A DNA stretch of 38,309 nt from JACJXF01 sp038316435 (GTDB lineage: Bacteria > Bacteroidota > Bacteroidia > Bacteroidales > GCA-2748055), in assembly GCA_038316435.1 (NCBI GenBank), contig JBBQAQ010000040.1, forward strand, positions 1 to 38,309, read 5' to 3'. The notes under the pieces were generated by a model that saw only the letters and a list, made by a program, of their open reading frames with translations, had not been told where the DNA came from and did not search any database. Below, piece after piece: positions 16,776 through 23,960 of the stretch (positions are counted from its first letter, which is position 1; the number at the start of each line of letters is the position of its first letter). A program made the translations under genes and the position numbers.

Positions 16776-16783
16776 CAAAATTA
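16776..16783 (-). promoter_or_regulatory. Bacteroidota -7 box for the Dabb gene
   Basis: The minus strand reads TAATTTTG (TAnnTTTG match) 46 bp before the Dabb start codon. No upstream TTTG at the canonical distance was seen. Confidence 0.5.
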
Positions 16784-16803
16784 GGTTTTTTAATCAGAAT
16801 ACC

Positions 16804-17421
16804 ATGTTTATTATAGGAATTGCAGGAGGAACCGGCTCGGGAAAAACAACCGTAGTCAGAAAAATTGTCGAAAGTCTGCCAGCTGAGCTTGTTACAGTGA
16901 TCCCGCAGGATTCCTATTACAAGGATAGTAGTCATATTCCAATGGAACAAAGACAGGAAATAAACTTCGACCATCCTTCTTCTCTTGAGTTTTCCTTGCT
17001 GGTAGACCATATCCGCAGGCTAAAATGCGGTGAAGCTATTAATCAACCTATATATTCATACCTTACCTGTACCCGTTCAGCAGAAACAATTCCAGTTTTG
17101 CCGAAAAAAGTTGTTATTGTTGAGGGAATCCTGATTCTTACACATGAACCGCTTAGAGACCTCATGGATATTAAAATTTACGTGGATGCTGATGCCGACG
17201 ACAGGCTAAGCCGGGTAATTTACAGAGATATTACTGAACGTGGAAGAACAGTTGTAAAGGTACTCGACCGCTACGAAAAAACTGTGAAACCCATGCACCT
17301 TCAGTTTATTGAACCAACAAAACGATACGCCGATATTATTATTCCACAGGGAGGAAATAACCAGGTTGCGATTAATGTTATGAAGACTATTATTGAACAG
17401 AGGTTGCTTTTGGCTCAATAA
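16804..17421 (+). CDS. udk: Uridine kinase
   Basis: This is a 205-residue uridine/cytidine kinase of the pyrimidine salvage pathway, phosphorylating uridine or cytidine to UMP or CMP. The P-loop GIAGGTGSGKTTV (5-17) is followed by IPQDSYYKD, NFDHPSS, the VVIVEGILIL block, and the lid region RVIYRDITERGRTV. Length is typical. It starts at the first ATG, divergent from the Dabb gene. Confidence 0.96.
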   Translation: MFIIGIAGGTGSGKTTVVRKIVESLPAELVTVIPQDSYYKDSSHIPMEQRQEINFDHPSSLEFSLLVDHIRRLKCGEAINQPIYSYLTCTRSAETIPVLPKKVVIVEGILILTHEPLRDLMDIKIYVDADADDRLSRVIYRDITERGRTVVKVLDRYEKTVKPMHLQFIEPTKRYADIIIPQGGNNQVAINVMKTIIEQRLLLAQ

Positions 17422-17508
17422 AAGCTTCTATCAACGTACGCAGGCTGAAAACCCAACACAACAGAAGCAAAAAATTCACCACTAGTTCTAACCTAATAAT
17501 ACACGCTA

Positions 17509-18225
17509 ATGCTTGAAACCATCCAAATTGAAAACCTGGTATTCCTAGATATCGAAACAGTACCGCAAACTGCCAGTTTTGACGATTTACAGGAAGCTAC
17601 TCAAAAACTCTGGGAGAAAAAATCTTCATTTTTCCGAACTCCTGAACAAACTGGAGCTGATGTATATCAGCGGGCGGGTATCTACGCCGAATTCGGGAAA
17701 ATAATTTGTATATCGGTTGGACTGGTTCATGTCGACCAGGGAGTTAAAAAAATTCGACTCAAATCATTTGCTGGAAAAGATGAAAAGCAACTTTTGATAG
17801 ACTTTTCTCTCCTTTTGAAAGCCTTGTCAGCCAAAAAAAACTATTCACTTTGTGCGCATAACGGAAAGGAATTTGATTTCCCTTATATCGCACGAAGAAT
17901 GCTGATTCTTGGCATCGACCTCCCGCTAATACTCGATACTGCCGGAAAAAAGCCATGGGAAGTAGCACATGTGGATACCATGGAACTTTGGAAATTCGGT
18001 GATTTTAAGAATTATACATCTCTCGAATTGCTTGCTCATATTTTCGGAATCCCTTCCCCAAAAAATGATATCGATGGTTCAATGGTTGCCACAGTTTTTT
18101 ATGAAGATGACGACTTGCCCAGAATATCAACCTATTGCGAAAAAGATGTTGTAACGATAATTCAACTTATCCTTAAGTTTAAAGGCATGGCAATGATTCC
18201 GGAAGATAATATTTCAATTGCCTAA
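17509..18225 (+). CDS. Predicted PolB-like 3'-5' exonuclease
   Basis: This is a 238-residue DEDD-superfamily exonuclease of the DNA_pol_B_exo2 group. Exo I is FLDIETVP (about 13-20), Exo II lies in CAHNGKEFDFPYIARR (acidic D in FDFPYI), and Exo III is STYCEKDVVTIIQL with the conserved Asp. It is a stand-alone nuclease domain without polymerase. A role in DNA repair or nucleic-acid processing is inferred. It lies 87 bp downstream of udk and is convergent with the hydrolase gene. Confidence 0.88.
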   Translation: MLETIQIENLVFLDIETVPQTASFDDLQEATQKLWEKKSSFFRTPEQTGADVYQRAGIYAEFGKIICISVGLVHVDQGVKKIRLKSFAGKDEKQLLIDFSLLLKALSAKKNYSLCAHNGKEFDFPYIARRMLILGIDLPLILDTAGKKPWEVAHVDTMELWKFGDFKNYTSLELLAHIFGIPSPKNDIDGSMVATVFYEDDDLPRISTYCEKDVVTIIQLILKFKGMAMIPEDNISIA

Positions 18226-18306
18226 AACCACCGACTAGCAATAATTGTAATTAATTGATGCAGTTTGAACTGTAAATCCGGTAAAATGTCTTTCAAATCA
18301 AAAGCC

Positions 18307-19119
18307 TTATCCAAATACAAAATAGGAAATGGTTTTGATTAAAAGTTCGGGCTGCTCCACATGTACCCAATGATCGGCACCCGGAATAATTACCATTTCC
18401 GCCATCGGGAAAATGGTCTTTATCGCCGAAATATCTTCTTCTCCTATATAACCTGATTTTTCTGCTTTTATAAATAAAACAGGAAAACCCGTCATGCCAT
18501 TTCCGTTCATAAAATCTTTGGGATCCAAACCATCCATAATTTTCGGAAGCTGATCATGAAGGGTCTGAATATTAAGTTTCCAGTTATAGCGGCTGTCTTC
18601 TTTATTCCGATGAACATTTTTCAATAAAAACTGCCTTAGTTTCTCTGATGGTAATGTCTCCGAAAGCATTCGATTAACATCCTCCCGGGTTTTTACTTCT
18701 GAAAAATCAACACTGAACATGGCATTAATTATGTTCAAATGATCCAAACTCTGAGAAACAGGCCGTGTAACTGATTTATATGGTAAGGGTGAAATATCAA
18801 CAACAATAAGCGATTGAACTTTTTCTGGCCAGGCAACAGCAAAATACATGGCAGTCTTTCCTCCCATGGAATGCCCCAATATCACTGCCTTTTCAATCGC
18901 TTGTGTTTCCATGAAATCACGAAGATCATTTCTTAATGCCACATAATTATGTTCTTTCGTATGTGGGGAGTTGCCGTGGTTTCTCTGATCAATTAAAAAA
19001 ACTTCAAATTTCTCAGCAAATGCTTTACCAATACTTACCCAATTGTCTGATGAACCATATAGTCCATGAAGAATTATCATCGGAGGTCCTTGGCCCATTT
19101 TTCGGAAGGAGAGATTCAT
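18307..19119 (-). CDS. Alpha/beta hydrolase (YbfF-like esterase)
   Basis: This is a 270-residue alpha/beta hydrolase. The oxyanion region is ILHGLYGSSDNW (about 17-28), the nucleophile is S84 in LGHSMGGKT, and the terminal His is in PGADHWVHVEQPE (about 247-259). The pattern fits YbfF/ABHD11-like carboxylesterases; the substrate is unknown. The frame is open to 19224, but that would overlap pdxJ by about 90 bp. The ATG at 19119, 13 bp after the pdxJ stop, gives the family-typical N-terminus MNLSFRKMGQGPP. It is likely cotranscribed with pdxJ. Confidence 0.88.
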   Translation of the reverse strand: MNLSFRKMGQGPPMIILHGLYGSSDNWVSIGKAFAEKFEVFLIDQRNHGNSPHTKEHNYVALRNDLRDFMETQAIEKAVILGHSMGGKTAMYFAVAWPEKVQSLIVVDISPLPYKSVTRPVSQSLDHLNIINAMFSVDFSEVKTREDVNRMLSETLPSEKLRQFLLKNVHRNKEDSRYNWKLNIQTLHDQLPKIMDGLDPKDFMNGNGMTGFPVLFIKAEKSGYIGEEDISAIKTIFPMAEMVIIPGADHWVHVEQPELLIKTISYFVFG

Positions 19120-19132
19120 GAAAAAATAATTC

Positions 19133-19849
19133 TTACCTAAGTTGACTTTTATACATCTGAATAGTATTCTCAAGGCCATAATATAAGGCGTCTGAAATAA
19201 GCGCATGCCCAATGGAAACTTCAAGTAATCCGGGTATGTTTGTGGAAAAATATTTCAGGTTTTCGAGACTCAGATCATGTCCGGCATTTATGCCTAATCC
19301 GGCTTTATTTGCAGCAATGGCAGCTTTCACAAAGGATTCAATAGCTTTTTCAGGGTTTACAGGATAATACGTTGCGTAAGGCATTGTATATAACTCAATC
19401 CGGTCGGTTCCGGTTTCAGCTGCAGCAGCAACCATTTCAGTTTCTGTCCCTATAAATATGGAAGTGCGAATGCCTTTTGATTTGAATTCCTTGATAACAT
19501 TCTTCAGAAAGGCCATATTCTTAATTGTATCCCAGCCGGCTGAGGAGGTTATCGCACCTGGCGGATCAGGTACAAGCGTTACCTGGTCAGGCATTGCTTC
19601 AAATGCCAGTCGGAGAAAACCATCCGAAGGATATCCCTCGATATTAAACTCAGTGCTAATGAATGGTTTCAGATCTCTGACATCCTGGTACCTTATGTGT
19701 CTTTCATCAGGACGTGGATGAACCGTTATTCCTTCTGCACCGAATCTCTGACAATCGATAGCAGTCTTCACTAAATCCGGAATATTTCCTCCCCGGGAGT
19801 TTCTGAGTGTTGCAATTTTATTTATATTTACACTTAATCTGGTCATCAA
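19133..19849 (-). CDS. pdxJ: Pyridoxine 5'-phosphate synthase
   Basis: This is a 238-residue PdxJ, which condenses 1-deoxyxylulose-5-phosphate with aminoacetone-3-phosphate in vitamin B6 synthesis. Hallmarks: LSVNINKIATLRNSRGG at the start, GAEGITVHPRPDERHI, EFNIEGYPS, the QVTLVPD block, the TDRIELYTMPYA block, and GLGINAGHDL. Length is normal. It uses ATG 19849 or the adjacent ATG 19846. A good promoter lies at 19869-19901. Confidence 0.96.
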   Translation of the reverse strand: MMTRLSVNINKIATLRNSRGGNIPDLVKTAIDCQRFGAEGITVHPRPDERHIRYQDVRDLKPFISTEFNIEGYPSDGFLRLAFEAMPDQVTLVPDPPGAITSSAGWDTIKNMAFLKNVIKEFKSKGIRTSIFIGTETEMVAAAAETGTDRIELYTMPYATYYPVNPEKAIESFVKAAIAANKAGLGINAGHDLSLENLKYFSTNIPGLLEVSIGHALISDALYYGLENTIQMYKSQLR

Positions 19850-19868
19850 TATTGCATTTATTTGGATG

Positions 19869-19901
19869 CAAAGTTACATCAGAGGGTTGAGAATAAACAA
19901 A
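19869..19901 (-). promoter_or_regulatory. Bacteroidota promoter for pdxJ
   Basis: On the minus strand, TTTG (19901-19898), a 21-bp spacer, then TAACTTTG (19876-19869) fits the Bacteroidota consensus. The leader would be only about 15 nt. Confidence 0.6.
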
Positions 19902-19917
19902 GAGAGGAGAATTATTT

Positions 19918-20583
19918 ATGCTGGCAAAAGAGTTAATGTCGGAAGTAGTGCCCGCTCTGAAGACCTCAGATACTGGATATCAGGCACTTTCATGGATGGA
20001 TATTTTCAGGATTTCACACCTTCCAATTGTAAATAATCTTGAATTTCTGGGTCTGATTTCAGATAAGGATATCTATAACCTCAATATGGTTGATGAAGCG
20101 ATAGGAAATCATAAATTATCACTTTTTAGCCCTTTCGTCTTTGAAGATCAGCATATTTATGAAGTTATCGAACTTGCATCAAGACTAAAACTTAGCGCTA
20201 TCCCTGTTTTGTCAAGGGATAACAGTTTTTTGGGAACCATAACCACCAATGACCTTGTTACTCATTTTGCCGAGCTTTCTGCCCTCAAACACCCGGGAGG
20301 AATTATCATTCTTGATATTAATGTAAACGACTATTCTCTTTCGCAGATAGCTCAAATCATAGAAGGAAACGATGCAAAGATCCTTAGCTTGTACATCTCC
20401 ACTCCTGAAGATTCAACGAAGCTTTTCGTAACCCTTAAAATAAACAGAACAGAGCTTTCTTCAATTCTGCAAACCTTTGAAAGATATGATTATAATGTAG
20501 TAGCTTCCTACATGAAAGATGATGAGGGCGATGCAATGATTAAAAACAACTATGATCTTTTTATGCGATACCTTAATATATAG
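19918..20583 (+). CDS. CBS-pair protein with C-terminal ACT-like domain (AcuB-like)
   Basis: This is a 221-residue protein. Two CBS motifs form a Bateman module (about 1-125; SHLPIVNNLEFLGLISDKDI and KLSAIPVLSRDNSFLGTITT). They are followed by an ACT-like segment (about 137-207; ILDINVNDYSLSQIAQI). The arrangement resembles AcuB-type regulators that bind adenine nucleotides. The direct target is unknown. It has a relatively good Shine-Dalgarno-like AGAGGAGAA just upstream, unusual in this window, and lies 5 bp upstream of nadK, so the two are probably one transcript. Confidence 0.85.
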   Translation: MLAKELMSEVVPALKTSDTGYQALSWMDIFRISHLPIVNNLEFLGLISDKDIYNLNMVDEAIGNHKLSLFSPFVFEDQHIYEVIELASRLKLSAIPVLSRDNSFLGTITTNDLVTHFAELSALKHPGGIIILDINVNDYSLSQIAQIIEGNDAKILSLYISTPEDSTKLFVTLKINRTELSSILQTFERYDYNVVASYMKDDEGDAMIKNNYDLFMRYLNI

Positions 20584-20588
20584 GGAGT

Positions 20589-21470
20589 ATGAAAAAAATC
20601 GCTCTGTTCGGTATGGATTTTTCGGAAGGTTTTAATAAAAATATCCTCGCGCTTTTTGATATTTTTAAAAGGCATCAGGCTGAGTTAATCATTCATAAAG
20701 ATTTTGCATCGTATCTTTTAAAAAATACAGGCATTTCAACTCCGGAGAATAGAATATTCAGTGATTATCTTTCCCTTCCTGTTGATACAGATTTTCTCTT
20801 TTCTTTCGGGGGAGACGGAACTTTTCTTGAAACCTTGAGGATTGTTAAAGACAGGGGCATCCCCGTTATTGGTATAAACACTGGCAGACTTGGTTTTCTT
20901 GCAAATATTTCAAGGGATGAGATATGCATTTCTGTTGAAGATTTATTTCAGGGAAACTACTCCCTTGAAGAAAGAACACTTATCCGAATAGTTGGTAGCA
21001 AGCCTATTCCCGAACAATTTTGTGTTGCACTTAACGAAATCACTATTCATAAATTCGGGGCTGGCATGATTAGCGTCATTACTGAACTTGACGGCGAATA
21101 TTTGAATACATACTGGGCAGATGGCTTGATCATTTCAACACCTACAGGCTCAACCGCTTATTCCATGAGTGTTGGCGGACCAATTGTTTTACCTGAATCC
21201 AGAAATTTTATCATCTCACCTGTTGCCCCACACAATTTATCAGTGCGGCCACTTATCGTTCCTGATAATAAAATAATAAGTTTAAGCGTTAAGGCTAGAG
21301 CAGATAGGTTCCTTGTTTCAATCGATTCGAGAACCTATGAAATTGAAAATGATGTTGTTCTTACTATCGACAAGGCCACTTTCAGTTTGAAGCTTGTAAA
21401 ATTTCCCGGGACAAGCTTCTACAATACTCTTAGAAATAAATTAATGTGGGGTGTTGATAAAAGGAATTAG
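20589..21470 (+). CDS. nadK: NAD kinase
   Basis: This is a 293-residue ATP-NAD kinase producing NADP. The diphosphate-binding motif FSFGGDGTFL (71-80) is followed by GINTGRLGFLAN, the NAD-binding block ALNEITIHK and the conserved catalytic region TPTGSTAYSMSVGGPIV. The C-terminal part with SVRPLIVPD is typical. It sits 5 bp after the CBS protein gene; a 231-bp gap with a new promoter separates it from the barrel genes. Confidence 0.96.
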   Translation: MKKIALFGMDFSEGFNKNILALFDIFKRHQAELIIHKDFASYLLKNTGISTPENRIFSDYLSLPVDTDFLFSFGGDGTFLETLRIVKDRGIPVIGINTGRLGFLANISRDEICISVEDLFQGNYSLEERTLIRIVGSKPIPEQFCVALNEITIHKFGAGMISVITELDGEYLNTYWADGLIISTPTGSTAYSMSVGGPIVLPESRNFIISPVAPHNLSVRPLIVPDNKIISLSVKARADRFLVSIDSRTYEIENDVVLTIDKATFSLKLVKFPGTSFYNTLRNKLMWGVDKRN

Positions 21471-21673
21471 CTAAAGAATTTAATGTCTGTAAAGAGTTTT
21501 AAACATAAAAAATTTGGAGCTACAGAGAAATCAGAATTGTTTTTTAAATGAGAGAAAGAATTAAAAACACCAGCAAATTGAACAGTTCATCCCTGATTCT
21601 CTTATGTTTATAAATTACCCAGTTATCACAGAATACTGAATTTAAAAAAGCTGGTTTTTTTTTATTTAATTTG

Positions 21674-21681
21674 TATCTTTG
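21674..21681 (+). promoter_or_regulatory. Bacteroidota -7 box for the DUF6089-uppS-bamA cluster
   Basis: TATCTTTG matches TAnnTTTG, 20 bp before the ATG at 21702. A T-rich stretch replaces a clear TTTG upstream. It is the only promoter-like site seen before the envelope gene run. Confidence 0.55.
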
Positions 21682-21701
21682 TAAACATTAAGGTTTTAGT
21701 A

Positions 21702-22484
21702 ATGACGAAAAGAAATCTATTCATCATATTCATTCTTCTGACTGTGTTTACTGTTTCATCCTATGGGCAAAAATGGAAACTCAGACGGTATGAAGCTAGT
21801 ATTTGTATTGGGACTTCGAATTTTTATGGTGATATAGGACCTTCATCCAATACCGAAACTGGTATGTTCAAAGATGTTCAGCTTCAATACACCCGACCGT
21901 CCATGGCTCTTGGATTACGTTATAAATTAGCAGGGGATATGGCCGTAAAAATGAATCTGATATACGGATTTGTAAAAGGAAGCGATTTAGGATCACTAAA
22001 CTGGGGAGAAAATCACAGGAGTTATTCTTTCACTTCCACAATATTTGAACCTTCTTTTCAGTTTGAGTATTATCTGATCCCTGAAAGCAGAAGCACAGGT
22101 TCAGCCGCTTTATTCAACAGGAGAGGAATGGTTAACAATTATTCAAAGGTTTACCTCTACCTTTTTGGAGGAATTGGCTGTGTAATCGGAAATCCATACA
22201 TTAAGGACAGTACAGGGATAATTGTCCCCCTAAAGAGTTTTAGTAAGTTTGGAATTGCATTTCCGCTTGGAATTGGGCTAAAATATACAATTGACTCTAA
22301 ATGGTCACTTGGATTTGAGTTAGGGCGAAGATTTACAACTACAGATTATATTGATGGCATCAAACCCCCGTCTTCACAGCACAAAGATATATACGACTTC
22401 GGTATGTTTAGCGCGATTTATAAAATTAAAACGGATCGTCGTGGAATGCCAATTTTTGGTAAAAAATCAGGGTATCGAAGGTAA
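21702..22484 (+). CDS. DUF6089-like outer-membrane beta-barrel protein, first copy
   Basis: This 260-residue protein has a signal peptide (MTKRNLFIIFILLTVFTVSS, cut after SSYGQ). A motif YEASICIGTSNFYGDIGP follows, resembling the start of DUF6089 proteins. Strands rich in aromatic and glycine residues follow (LALGLRYKL-like and FPLGIGLKYTID), consistent with an 8- to 10-strand barrel. The last 20 residues are basic (RRGMPIFGKKSGYRR) and do not end in the barrel-type aromatic. The function is unknown. It lies 13 bp before a second related gene and upstream of uppS and bamA, a common Bacteroidota arrangement. Confidence 0.75.
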   Translation: MTKRNLFIIFILLTVFTVSSYGQKWKLRRYEASICIGTSNFYGDIGPSSNTETGMFKDVQLQYTRPSMALGLRYKLAGDMAVKMNLIYGFVKGSDLGSLNWGENHRSYSFTSTIFEPSFQFEYYLIPESRSTGSAALFNRRGMVNNYSKVYLYLFGGIGCVIGNPYIKDSTGIIVPLKSFSKFGIAFPLGIGLKYTIDSKWSLGFELGRRFTTTDYIDGIKPPSSQHKDIYDFGMFSAIYKIKTDRRGMPIFGKKSGYRR

Positions 22485-22497
22485 AGACATAATTAGC

Positions 22498-23184
22498 GTG
22501 AAAAATATTATCCGGGAGAGCAGAGTTCTTTTAATTCTGGCTCTCTTGCTTTTTTTTCCTTTTTACGGATACTCTCAGCGGAAGTCCGATATTGGTATTT
22601 TTGCCGGAACCTCATTCTATATGGGTGATCTAAATCCGGTTAAATATTTTTATTTGCCGAGATATGCTGTTGGATCTTTTTACCGGTATAACTTTGAACC
22701 CCGCAATTCCATTCGCTTAAGCGGTATATATCATAAATTGAGCGGGAACTCATCAAATTATGGCGATCCGTATGTTAAAAGTTTGAATGCCTCTTTTGAT
22801 GCTACCTTTATTGATGTCTCAGCTAATTATGAATTCAACTTTATTCCCTATAAAACGGCTAACCGAAAAATGAATCACTCCCTGTACCTCACTGCAGGTC
22901 TTGGATATAACTTCGTTGTAACTTCAAATGTTCCTGATGCTAAGTCACATTTTTTGCTACCTTTTGGCATAGGTTATAAAATTAACACATCAAAAAAGAT
23001 GAGCGCCGGCGTGGAATTGACTGTTAGAAAGGCTTTTACCGACTCAGGAATAGATGGAGTAACAAATATTGCATCAGAAACAAATAAGTCGTTGTTTGGT
23101 AACAAAGACTGGTATACCTTTGCTGGAATTTTTATAAGCTATAAAATCTTCAATTACAGGGATGATTGCCCAGCTTACGAATAG
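22498..23184 (+). CDS. DUF6089 family outer-membrane protein, second copy
   Basis: This is a 228-residue protein if the GTG at 22498 is the start. The frame is open upstream into the preceding gene, but only this start gives a proper signal peptide (RVLLILALLLFFPFYGYSQ). DIGIFAGTSFYMGDLNP follows, the hallmark of DUF6089, then barrel-like strands (YAVGSFYRYNFEP, LTAGLGYNFVV, FLLPFGIGYKI). The role is unknown; it is probably an outer-membrane barrel. It lies 13 bp after the first copy and 15 bp before uppS, so one transcript is likely. Confidence 0.78.
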   Translation: MKNIIRESRVLLILALLLFFPFYGYSQRKSDIGIFAGTSFYMGDLNPVKYFYLPRYAVGSFYRYNFEPRNSIRLSGIYHKLSGNSSNYGDPYVKSLNASFDATFIDVSANYEFNFIPYKTANRKMNHSLYLTAGLGYNFVVTSNVPDAKSHFLLPFGIGYKINTSKKMSAGVELTVRKAFTDSGIDGVTNIASETNKSLFGNKDWYTFAGIFISYKIFNYRDDCPAYE

Positions 23185-23199
23185 AGGGATTTTTGAATT

Positions 23200-23955
23200 A
23201 TGGCAAGTATTGAGAGTATTAATAAAGACAAACTTCCGGTTCACGTTGCAGTGATAATGGACGGTAATGGACGTTGGGCCCAGAGAAAAGGGAATTCAAG
23301 GATTTTCGGGCATAAAAATGGAGTGTTGGCTGTGCGCGAAACCGTTGAAGCTGCCGCGGAAATTGGTATTCAATACCTTACACTATACGCATTTTCTACA
23401 GAAAACTGGAGCCGTCCACAGGATGAAGTTGATGCCTTAATGTCTTTATTATATAGCACTATCGAAAAAGAACTCTCCTCTCTCTTAAAAAATAATGTTC
23501 GCCTGCACATCATCGGTGATACCTCAAGTTTGCCAAAAGGAGTACAAAAAAATTTATTCAGTGCAATTGAAAAAACAAGCAATAATACAGGTTTAAATCT
23601 CGTTCTAGCGTTAAGCTACAGTGGGCGCTGGGAGATTATTAACGCAATGCAAATGCTTGCTAAAGACGTTAAGAACAATCTAATACAGCCTGATGAAGTG
23701 TCCTGCGATTCTTTTGTGAATTATCTCACTACATCGAAATTACCTGATCCTGAGTTGCTTATCAGGACAAGTGGTGAGTACAGGATAAGTAATTTTTTAC
23801 TTTGGCAGATTGCATATGCTGAATTGTATTTTACCGATACACTTTGGCCCGATTTTCGAAAAGAACATTTTTATGATGCCATTGTCGATTTTCAAAAACG
23901 CGAGAGAAGATTTGGTAAGATTAGCGAACAAATTAAAAGTGAATCAGTTAACTAA
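23200..23955 (+). CDS. uppS: Isoprenyl transferase (undecaprenyl diphosphate synthase)
   Basis: This is a 251-residue cis-prenyltransferase making undecaprenyl diphosphate, the lipid carrier for peptidoglycan and surface polysaccharides. Catalytic D21 lies in VAVIMDGNGRWAQ; FGHKNG, YAFSTENWSRP, the ALSYSGRWEI block, and RTSGEYRISNFLLWQIAYAE are all conserved. Length is normal. It sits 5 bp before bamA, coupling lipid-carrier supply to outer-membrane assembly genes. Confidence 0.97.
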   Translation: MASIESINKDKLPVHVAVIMDGNGRWAQRKGNSRIFGHKNGVLAVRETVEAAAEIGIQYLTLYAFSTENWSRPQDEVDALMSLLYSTIEKELSSLLKNNVRLHIIGDTSSLPKGVQKNLFSAIEKTSNNTGLNLVLALSYSGRWEIINAMQMLAKDVKNNLIQPDEVSCDSFVNYLTTSKLPDPELLIRTSGEYRISNFLLWQIAYAELYFTDTLWPDFRKEHFYDAIVDFQKRERRFGKISEQIKSESVN

Positions 23956-23960
23956 ATAGT

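Noticed and set aside
16750..16800. TAATTTG near 16762 as the udk promoter
   Set aside because: It is one base too short for TAnnTTTG and has no TTTG at the right distance, so I did not list it.
18307..19224. Longer form of the alpha/beta hydrolase starting at 19224
   Set aside because: It would overlap pdxJ by about 90 bp and add 35 residues unrelated to the family; the ATG at 19119 sits 13 bp after the pdxJ stop.
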